A DNA stretch of 21,816 nt, taken from a virus. Each line of letters starts with the position of its first letter. The stretch's first letter is position 1. The notes beneath the pieces were generated by a model, which ran no database searches, had not been told where the DNA came from, and saw only the letters and a program-made list of their open reading frames with translations. Both the position numbers and the translations under genes were made by a program. The stretch is taken from positions 1 to 21,816 of IMG/VR virus record IMGVR_UViG_3300027881_000097. The stretch is one strand, 5' to 3'. Below are positions 6,761 through 11,715 of this stretch, in pieces.

Positions 6761-6780
6761 ATCTCTCTATCTGGTATTCT
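6752..6780 (+). promoter_or_regulatory. Plus-strand consensus promoter of the metalloprotease cassette
   Basis: TTGACA (6752-6757) is a perfect -35 box, followed after exactly 17 bases by TATTCT (6775-6780) with an upstream TGG (extended -10). It is the only strong plus-strand promoter I saw and it precedes the only convincing plus-strand genes. The expected start at 6786-6788 falls at the GGAG of the first gene, so the leader would be very short. This is the one awkward point. Confidence 0.7.
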
Positions 6781-6798
6781 TATATTGGAGTTAATGAG

Positions 6799-6978
6799 AT
6801 GAGACAAAAAAGAAACAAGAAAGAGAAAGGGTGCTTCAGGGTGTGGACAAAAATCAGCATCATCTGTGTGATAATGGCAATTATCATTTCAGGAAGCACA
6901 TCATCCTTCTTCAGTCCTTCCAATCCCCACTATGCTGGAATCACTTCCCGATATCCCCAAATCATGAGGGTCAATTAA
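6799..6978 (+). CDS. Small membrane or exported peptide of the plus-strand cassette
   Basis: A 59-aa product starting MRQKRNKKEKGCF. GGAG at 6787-6790 lies eight bases before this ATG; a longer in-frame start at 6739 lies upstream of the promoter and is unlikely. Twelve mostly basic residues are followed by a hydrophobic core at about 18-31 (ISIICVIMAIIISG) and a short polar tail (TSSFFSPSNPHYAG). That is the shape of a single-span membrane peptide or a signal peptide with a short mature part. The gene ends six bases before the metalloprotease start, so the two are probably coupled. It could anchor, export or restrain the protease. The predicted transcription start is almost at its ribosome site, which lowers confidence. 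Confidence 0.55.
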   Translation: MRQKRNKKEKGCFRVWTKISIICVIMAIIISGSTSSFFSPSNPHYAGITSRYPQIMRVN

Positions 6979-6983
6979 ACACC

Positions 6984-7922
6984 ATGAAAATTTATATTCC
7001 TGAAACATTCTCCAGCAAGGAAAAACAAAACGCTTTAGAGACAATTCAGTTCATGCGAAAGACGATCCCAATTCTACATCAAAGAATTGTGAAACAAATT
7101 TACTTTCATACGATTGACAGTTTTGAAAACTTAGATGAGAATTTTAAAACTATGATGATTGCTGGAGCCTTTCATCACACAACAAACGCAATACATATTA
7201 ATCATAGTTTTTTTAATAACAATCAACAACATGTTCTGGCTCACGAAATTGGACATGCTTTTATGTTTAACATTATCACATCCAAACCAAATGGCTGGGA
7301 ACAGATCATCCAACAAATAGAAGATACATTTAATAAAGCCAAATCACACCCAAAAAACTTTCCATCTCTCTGGTCAAGACAATCATACTCAGAATTTTTT
7401 GCTGAGGTTTATGGTTTCTACTTTACGGATAAAACCCAACTCACAAAAGAAGCTATCACCCTGCTGAAAAAAATTTTCAAAAGTATTAAAATAACACTTG
7501 ACAAACAGTTTAAAATTAGTTATATTATAAATGGAGAGAAAAGAAAAATGAAACAAACAAACACTTATCAGGCACAAAGGTTTTTAGGCACTGATGGTGA
7601 AGCCAGCATTGAAAGCAATCACGCAACCAAATATCCTATCATTTTTGGAACTGATGGAGAAGCAGAAGCTGAAATCCAAAAACAGTCTCATCAGGAACCC
7701 AAGGTTTTTGGAACTGATGGAGAAGCAGAAGCTGAAATCCAAAAACGGTTTAAACACAATAGTTTTGGAAACCAGGAAGAAGAAACAATTGAGCTTTTAC
7801 CTGAAGCAGATGAGGAAACAACTGGCAACACCCAAAGTTACGGTATCATACGCTGTCCCTATTGCCACATGATTGTAACACATAACAACTCATGTGATGT
7901 CTGTGGAGAGGAACTCAGATAA
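6984..7922 (+). CDS. Anthrax lethal factor-like zinc metalloprotease with repeats and zinc ribbon
   Basis: A 312-aa protein starting MKIYIPETF; upstream codons in this frame overlap the preceding gene and look non-coding. GAGGG lies 13 bases before the ATG. HEIGH at 87-91 supplies two zinc ligands and the catalytic Glu, and SEFFAE at 136-141 supplies the third ligand, E137. This matches anthrax lethal factor (HEFGH, then AEFFAE, E735) in motif and almost in spacing (46 against 45 residues). Lethal factor's Tyr728, seven residues before the Glu, corresponds to W130. Residues 200-255 hold three copies of FGTDGEA(E)AEIQ, and the C-terminus is a zinc ribbon, CPYC (291-294) and CDVC (304-307). No signal peptide is visible. 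It is a probable effector or host-takeover protease; the target is unknown. Confidence 0.85.
   Translation: MKIYIPETFSSKEKQNALETIQFMRKTIPILHQRIVKQIYFHTIDSFENLDENFKTMMIAGAFHHTTNAIHINHSFFNNNQQHVLAHEIGHAFMFNIITSKPNGWEQIIQQIEDTFNKAKSHPKNFPSLWSRQSYSEFFAEVYGFYFTDKTQLTKEAITLLKKIFKSIKITLDKQFKISYIINGEKRKMKQTNTYQAQRFLGTDGEASIESNHATKYPIIFGTDGEAEAEIQKQSHQEPKVFGTDGEAEAEIQKRFKHNSFGNQEEETIELLPEADEETTGNTQSYGIIRCPYCHMIVTHNNSCDVCGEELR
7581..7746 (+). repeat. Three-copy FGTDGEAEAEIQK repeat within the metalloprotease gene
   Basis: Two copies of 42 bases (7642-7683 and 7705-7746) are identical in DNA, with a period of 63 bases, i.e. 21 codons. A third, diverged copy starts near 7581. The peptide unit is (I/V)FGTDGEAEAEIQK. 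Exact identity of the last two copies points to recent duplication. Confidence 0.9.
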
Positions 7923-7956
7923 AAATTACCTGACATTTTAAGATCTCATACTCCAG

Positions 7957-7988
7957 GAGCCAGTCATTCGTGGCTGGCTCTTTCCTTT
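7957..7988 (+). terminator. Rho-independent terminator of the plus-strand cassette
   Basis: A 10-bp stem GAGCCAGTCA/TGGCTGGCTC (one G-T pair) closes a TTCG tetraloop at 7967-7970 and is followed directly by TTTCCTTT. It ends where the convergent minus-strand 55-codon gene stops (7987), so it insulates the cassette from the surrounding operon. Confidence 0.88.
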
Positions 7989-8154
7989 AATATTTATCCA
8001 ATTCTTTTTTCAAATCAAATTTTCTATTATATTTTTTCTTTATTCTAAATACAATTGTAGGATGAGGCATCTCACCCCTAACTCCATCAATCAAGTCTAA
8101 TTGTGTAATAGGTCTAACCTGAGTTTTTTTAGGTTTTTTCCTCTTCCTTCTCAT
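7987..8154 (-). CDS. Very basic 55-residue protein
   Basis: A short gene starting MRRKRKKPKKTQVRPI and ending KKELDKY. Its ATG shares one base with the stop of the upstream 41-codon gene (TAATG), and AGAGGA lies further upstream. About a third of its residues are Lys or Arg, so nucleic-acid or acidic-protein binding is possible. No known family is recognised. It is the last minus-strand gene before the opposing cassette. Confidence 0.6.
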   Translation of the reverse strand: MRRKRKKPKKTQVRPITQLDLIDGVRGEMPHPTIVFRIKKKYNRKFDLKKELDKY

Positions 8155-8279
8155 TATTTTTTAGATCCTCTTAAAACCACTCTAAAGCCCATAGAAAGCT
8201 TTTCACTTATTCCGAATAGCAACCTACATAAACCCCTATGGGAAATCCAGTGAGGCACGTCTGAGAGCATTATACACAT
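8154..8279 (-). CDS. Small 41-residue protein coupled to its neighbour
   Basis: The frame begins MCIMLSDVPHWISHRG, preceded by AGGGTAAAATT at good distance, and ends SKK with TAATG overlapping the next start. Clean coupling on both sides and a good ribosome site support a real gene despite its length. It has a moderately hydrophobic centre (LCRLLFGISEKLSMGF) but no clear membrane span. The function is unknown. Confidence 0.5.
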   Translation of the reverse strand: MCIMLSDVPHWISHRGLCRLLFGISEKLSMGFRVVLRGSKK

Positions 8280-8309
8280 AATTTTACCCTATAGTATTGA
8301 CCCTATTCA

Positions 8310-8570
8310 CTACATCTCATATTTTTGATCCTTTTCAATAGCCTCAAACAACTCTTCCAAGCTCTTTTCATGGTCAGATAATCTCTGAGCCATCACAAGT
8401 TCTCTTAAAACAGCTATAATCCTCTTCTGGTTTTCTGAAAGTTTTTCCATTACAAATGAAACCTTCATCACAAGCTCAGCCTGACTGGAACTTAAAGCCC
8501 TAAGCTCATCCATTTCTTCATCTATTTGTTTGAATACCGCAGAAAGCTTCTCTCTTTCTAATTTAGTCAT
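8310..8570 (-). CDS. Small coiled-coil protein
   Basis: An 86-aa, almost wholly helical acidic protein with heptad-like spacing (VFKQIDEEMDELRALSSSQ, VMEKLSENQKRIIAVLREL). Its ATG overlaps the upstream stop as ATGA, and AAGGAAGAG precedes it. It is probably an oligomeric accessory or regulatory protein; no family is recognised. Confidence 0.75.
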   Translation of the reverse strand: MTKLEREKLSAVFKQIDEEMDELRALSSSQAELVMKVSFVMEKLSENQKRIIAVLRELVMAQRLSDHEKSLEELFEAIEKDQKYEM

Positions 8571-8881
8571 TTCTCTTCCTTCTTTTCTGTGAGCAAAGCT
8601 CCTTCAAAATCTTTGAAAAAGTTTTTGTAAGAACTTGTCGTTCCATCTTCCGAACAAATCTTTAAATGAATCCAAGTTCCAGGAACCACATGCAACTGTC
8701 CTTTGTTATCTGAAATCCTGTGGACAGTTCCTGTATCAATCACAGCCACTGGATTATAAATCCTTACACTCTCTCCACCTTTAAACCTATATAAAATATA
8801 CTTAACACTTGATAAGTCTGTTTCACCTTGGGAAAAAATTTTACCATCAACAACATCTTTCTCATCTTCAATTTTTTTCAT
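8567..8881 (-). CDS. Small beta-rich phage protein of unknown function
   Basis: A 104-aa protein behind an AAGGAG site. The segment KYILYRFKGGESVRIYNPVAVIDTGTVHRISD followed by GQLHVVPGTWIHLKI (shown here in two parts of one stretch) suggests a small beta-barrel. A charged tail (LLTEKKEEK) follows. It lacks membrane segments and conserved Cys pairs. It is coupled to the coiled-coil gene downstream, so the two products may act together. Confidence 0.7.
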   Translation of the reverse strand: MKKIEDEKDVVDGKIFSQGETDLSSVKYILYRFKGGESVRIYNPVAVIDTGTVHRISDNKGQLHVVPGTWIHLKICSEDGTTSSYKNFFKDFEGALLTEKKEEK

Positions 8882-8890
8882 TTCATCTCC

Positions 8891-9181
8891 TTATTTATTT
8901 TTAAACAAACTCCCAGAAGCAATTTTTGTAGCTACACCAAAAACAAGACCAACAATATAAACCACTAAAACAATCCAACCTGCTTGGACAAGTGTCATAG
9001 GCTCCTGTGTAACATTCAGATAGTCAACAAAAACTGCATTCCATCCACTTAAAATAATCCAACCACACAAAGCAACAACCAAAGCAACAAGCCCTAAAGC
9101 TAAAGCAACACACAAAAGAATCAACAATCCAACTCCTAAAAATTTTAAAATTACCAACCAAGGCATTTTAAGTTTTATCAT
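8891..9181 (-). CDS. Small multi-span membrane protein
   Basis: A 96-aa protein behind AAAGGAGATATAA. A long hydrophobic run at 8-45 (VILKFLGVGLLILLCVALAL onwards) could make one long or two short spans, and a further span lies at about 65-87 (AGWIVLVVYIVGLVFGVA). A short basic tail, LFKNK, follows. Candidate roles include a holin or a superinfection-related membrane protein, without specific evidence. Confidence 0.75.
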   Translation of the reverse strand: MIKLKMPWLVILKFLGVGLLILLCVALALGLVALVVALCGWIILSGWNAVFVDYLNVTQEPMTLVQAGWIVLVVYIVGLVFGVATKIASGSLFKNK

Positions 9182-9205
9182 TTATATCTCCTTTTGTTTT
9201 ATTTT

Positions 9206-9976
9206 TTATATTGAAGTCTTGGTCTGTCTTTTAAATCTATAAGCAACCTTCCAAGCATCCTGAGTGCTAATCGCATCTTCTTTACAATGCTCCAAAATAT
9301 AATCAAGACTTGGTTGATGCCCTGATTGAGCTCTATTCCAATACCAAAATTCCATAGGATGTGTTTTACATTCAATACCAAACAAATCACAAAAGGTAGC
9401 TAAGGAATTCCTATGAAGCCTAAACTTTGACTTGACTGTATCAAATAAGTCCTCAACAAACAGTTCCATATAATCTGGAAAGAACAGCTCCTTAGCCAAT
9501 GCTTTCTTCTTTTCCTTTAATGCTCTTTGTTCCCAAAAAACTGTTCTGGTTCTCACAAAGGGAACATCAAACCGATAATCCTTTCCCCAATAAACAACGA
9601 TCCTATCAAACTTTAACAAATCCTTACACAATTGAATGCACAAGTTTCTATCAAACACTCCATCATGAATATCTTTTGGAGTAACTGTCCTGGAAATTAA
9701 CTCACCATCCAACTCCTTAATACAGTAGCAAAACATATACCCAAAGTTGGCTTTAAAGTTGGTTGCTTCAATATCAAAGAACCCAACCTTTTCTGTAAAT
9801 GGTGGATTAATAACAGGTTTGTCTTTAAAGAAACATGCAGGATGCTCTGTGTAAAGTCTTCCATGTTCCTTACACCTGTTTGTCCATAACCAAAGCATAT
9901 CCCTCTTTAAGAGTTTATGAGGATTTAGTTTTGGAGCAAACACGTCTTTGTCATTACTTGTTTTGTTTTTACTCAT
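9206..9976 (-). CDS. DEDD-type 3'-5' exonuclease (RNase H-fold, YprB-like)
   Basis: A 256-aa protein of the RNase H-like exonuclease superfamily. Motif I is GFFDIEAT with D68 and E70; motif II is YRFDVPF with D137 after VVYWG; motif III is CKEDAIST with D234. The order and spacing are those of DEDD exonucleases, closest in style to YprB (family RNase_H_2). An N-terminal C-x2-H...H-x2-C pattern (CKEHGRLYTEHPAC, 35-48) may bind zinc. It would cleave single strands of DNA or RNA from 3' ends, in phage replication, recombination or host nucleic-acid breakdown. It sits among accessory genes rather than replication genes. Confidence 0.85.
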   Translation of the reverse strand: MSKNKTSNDKDVFAPKLNPHKLLKRDMLWLWTNRCKEHGRLYTEHPACFFKDKPVINPPFTEKVGFFDIEATNFKANFGYMFCYCIKELDGELISRTVTPKDIHDGVFDRNLCIQLCKDLLKFDRIVVYWGKDYRFDVPFVRTRTVFWEQRALKEKKKALAKELFFPDYMELFVEDLFDTVKSKFRLHRNSLATFCDLFGIECKTHPMEFWYWNRAQSGHQPSLDYILEHCKEDAISTQDAWKVAYRFKRQTKTSI

Positions 9977-9981
9977 TATTT

Positions 9982-10167
9982 TTATACCCTTCCTTTATAT
10001 AATTCTAAGGCTTCAATAGCCTGTCTATCCTTCTTATGAAATCTTAAATGTTTTTCAATCTTGTTCACATGAGCCCTGTCATGTTTTCCAAGCCTTCTAT
10101 AGACTTCACACTTAGCTCTATTCCTTCCAATCTTCCTTCCACCTTTTCCTACTTTCTGATTAGCCAT
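9982..10167 (-). CDS. Small basic conserved phage protein
   Basis: A 61-aa protein starting MANQKVGKGGRKIGRNRAKC and rich in Lys, Arg and His. From memory, short proteins beginning KVGKGGRKIGRNK..C..Y are frequent in phages and prophages and have no assigned role. AGGAACAG precedes the ATG, which overlaps the upstream stop by eight bases. Nucleic-acid binding is likely from charge alone. Confidence 0.8.
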   Translation of the reverse strand: MANQKVGKGGRKIGRNRAKCEVYRRLGKHDRAHVNKIEKHLRFHKKDRQAIEALELYKGRV

Positions 10168-10339
10168 TTTTCTGTTCCTGTTGTTTGGCTTTAAACATTG
10201 CTTTGCATCTTCCCAATTCTTTCTTTGTCATGGTGAACATCTTCTTTAATACACACCATCTAACACCCAAGCCTCTATGATGTGTTACAATCCTTCCAAT
10301 ACGTAACACTTCTTTTTCATCTATATCCTGTGTTCCCAT
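10160..10339 (-). CDS. Small basic protein of unknown function
   Basis: A 59-aa protein. ATG 10339 is chosen because the only earlier in-frame start is a TTG inside the preceding gene, and because the DUF2061 stop lies one base before this ATG, favouring reinitiation. It reads MGTQDIDEKEVLRIGR, then a basic helical part (LKKMFTMTKKELGRCKAMFK). No motif is recognised. Confidence 0.65.
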   Translation of the reverse strand: MGTQDIDEKEVLRIGRIVTHHRGLGVRWCVLKKMFTMTKKELGRCKAMFKAKQQEQKNG

Positions 10340-10340
10340 T

Positions 10341-10547
10341 TTATCCCACAAGATTTTCTTTTATCTTTTGCCATACCAGCTCATGAAGATAGTAAAAAAC
10401 CATCTTAGCAACAATCTCTATCCCACCAATTGCCAATGAAAGTTTTAACTGACCTGTAAAAATATAAACAACTACAACTGTAGTAGTAGCTCCAATCAAT
10501 CTGTAACTTATGGTTTTGAAAATAGGAATCCACTTATTTAGTTCCAT
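10341..10547 (-). CDS. DUF2061 family small membrane protein
   Basis: A 68-aa protein starting MELNKWIPIFKTISYRLIG. It matches the DUF2061 pattern well: K-x-x-SYRLIG, then TTTVVVVYIFTG, then LSLAIGGIEIVAKMVFYYLH and the closing E-x-VW. Two membrane spans are evident (about 17-31 and 38-54). The family is found in bacteria and phages; its biochemical role is unknown. I use ATG 10547 rather than an upstream in-frame ATG lying deep in the preceding gene; overlap with that gene is then 14 bases. Confidence 0.85.
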   Translation of the reverse strand: MELNKWIPIFKTISYRLIGATTTVVVVYIFTGQLKLSLAIGGIEIVAKMVFYYLHELVWQKIKENLVG

Positions 10548-10830
10548 CTTCCTGAACTTCTCCCTCTTCTTCCTCATCTGGGATCTGAGGATGAAGTTTA
10601 TATTTCCAATACCCACTATCATCTTCTTCCCAATGCTTTCTAAATTTAATCCAGGCTTCATCAGCTATAAACGTAAAGTCCTCAGCTTTAGCTTCATCCC
10701 AACACTGAACAAAAAAATTATATGCCTCTTTATTCCCATGAAAAGTCATCTTCAAATAAAACTTCTTAAACTTCCTTGGGTCTGATAAATCCTGTGGACT
10801 GTTATAAGTTGTCACTGGTTTCTTAGCCAT
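10534..10830 (-). CDS. Acidic phage protein of unknown function
   Basis: A 98-aa protein starting MAKKPVTTYNSPQDLSDPRK. ATG 10830 directly follows the stop of the upstream gene (10832), which supports it over earlier in-frame codons. It has an aromatic-rich middle (FYLKMTFHGNKEAYNFFVQC, WIKFRKHWEE) and an acidic tail (PDEEEEGEVQEDG). I see no family signature. Confidence 0.75.
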   Translation of the reverse strand: MAKKPVTTYNSPQDLSDPRKFKKFYLKMTFHGNKEAYNFFVQCWDEAKAEDFTFIADEAWIKFRKHWEEDDSGYWKYKLHPQIPDEEEEGEVQEDGTK

Positions 10831-10831
10831 T

Positions 10832-11278
10832 TTATTTCTTCTTTTTCTTCCATCCATAAACAGTATAGTTTGGTGGCTCTTGGTCATCTCTTACAATATC
10901 TATCTCATAACCAAGTTTCTCAAGCCTTCTTGCAGTTCTGATAACCTCTTTATAAGCTTCACCACACTCAACAGATGTTGATACCATCTGGTCAAACTGT
11001 CTATCTAATTCCTTTTGGTTTTTCCCATAAACATCTGGCTCCCACACAATATCATTCTCCTGTCTCTCATCTTTTGTTAGATGCTCTTTATCACCAGTTA
11101 AATACACTGTTGGGATTGTGTCTGGAAATGCCTTACAAGAAAACCGATTAGAATTTAAATGTTTACAAACTCTACATGTTTTAACATTAGACAGATTATC
11201 AAAAACATCAGGAAAATCTCCTGCATCTGTATAATAAGAACCAAACCTTTTTTTGATTTCTTTTTTTGTTAAAGCCAT
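10832..11278 (-). CDS. Cys-motif phage protein (C-x2-C...C-x-AFP), longer paralog
   Basis: A 148-aa protein with AGAGAGG upstream. Residues 35-51 read CRVCKHLNSNRFSCKAFPD, followed by TIPTVYLTGDKEH. This resembles a widespread short motif in bacterial and phage proteins (CxxC...C.AFP.GIP..I..G..DH), probably a metal site with the three Cys and a His. The second half is helical and basic (YKEVIRTARRLEKLGYEIDI), ending in five Lys. A shorter protein with the same motif is encoded on the other side of the tRNA. The function is unknown. Confidence 0.75.
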   Translation of the reverse strand: MALTKKEIKKRFGSYYTDAGDFPDVFDNLSNVKTCRVCKHLNSNRFSCKAFPDTIPTVYLTGDKEHLTKDERQENDIVWEPDVYGKNQKELDRQFDQMVSTSVECGEAYKEVIRTARRLEKLGYEIDIVRDDQEPPNYTVYGWKKKKK

Positions 11279-11297
11279 TTTTATAAACCTCTCTTTA

Positions 11298-11370
11298 AGG
11301 ATCAGCCAGGAGTTGAACCTGGGTCTCTTGGTTCACAGCCAAGTGGTCTTACCCATTGAACTACTGACCC
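11298..11370 (-). tRNA. tRNA-His (anticodon GTG)
   Basis: The minus strand folds into a cloverleaf: acceptor stem GGGTCAG/CTGATCC (one G-T pair), T8 A9, D stem GTTC/GACC with one mismatch, anticodon stem CTTGG/CCAAG enclosing CTGTGAA with anticodon GTG (plus-strand 11334-11336), a 4-base variable loop, and T stem CCAGG/CCTGG with loop TTCAACT. CCA is not encoded. Unusually for tRNA-His, the gene does not encode G at -1 opposite C at 73; both positions read T. It is the only tRNA seen in the window. Confidence 0.88.
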
Positions 11371-11405
11371 ATTTTATGGTTCAATAATCCTACTATAAAT
11401 TCAAC

Positions 11406-11675
11406 CTATGGTTTCTTCTCCAGTAGTTCTACTTCATCCTGAATAGCCCTGAGTAGTTCTTCAGGAAGCCCTTCATCTGTGAAAACATAATCATAAAACT
11501 GGTTCTTAAATAATTTTGAGTGGTCATCAATACCATCTAATATTTTTTTAGGAATGCCAAATGGAAAAGCCAGGCATTTATCTCCACCAATGAACCATGC
11601 ACAGCCATCACAAATAGGCTCCCTAATCAGAGTTTTTTCAAACTCTTTATCTATCTTTTCATTGTTAGTTGTCAT
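11406..11675 (-). CDS. Cys-motif phage protein (C-x2-C...C-x-AFP), shorter paralog
   Basis: An 89-aa protein starting MTTNNEKIDKEFEKTLIREP, with AGAGGTGGG before ATG 11675; a GTG two codons earlier is less likely. CDGCAWFIGGDKCLAFPFG followed by IPKKILDGIDDHSK gives the full CxxC...C.AFP.GIP..I..G.DDH motif, likely a metal site. The tail is acidic and helical. It shares this motif with the 148-aa product across the tRNA gene, so the two are probably old duplicates. It directly follows the large fusion protein gene. Confidence 0.78.
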   Translation of the reverse strand: MTTNNEKIDKEFEKTLIREPICDGCAWFIGGDKCLAFPFGIPKKILDGIDDHSKLFKNQFYDYVFTDEGLPEELLRAIQDEVELLEKKP

Positions 11676-11715
11676 TCCCACCTCTATAATAATTATATCA
11701 TAAATTCAAGTTTTG

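Noticed and set aside
6739-6978. Longer version of the plus-strand peptide starting at 6739
   Set aside because: The consensus promoter at 6752-6780 lies inside it and the start has no ribosome site; ATG 6799 with GGAG is better.
6831-6983. N-terminal extension of the metalloprotease by 51 codons
   Set aside because: This part overlaps the small peptide gene in another frame, has odd composition and no ribosome site; the protein proper begins at MKIYIPETF.
7581-7746. Repeats considered as a CRISPR array
   Set aside because: Only three units, in frame within a gene, with diverged first copy and no cas genes.
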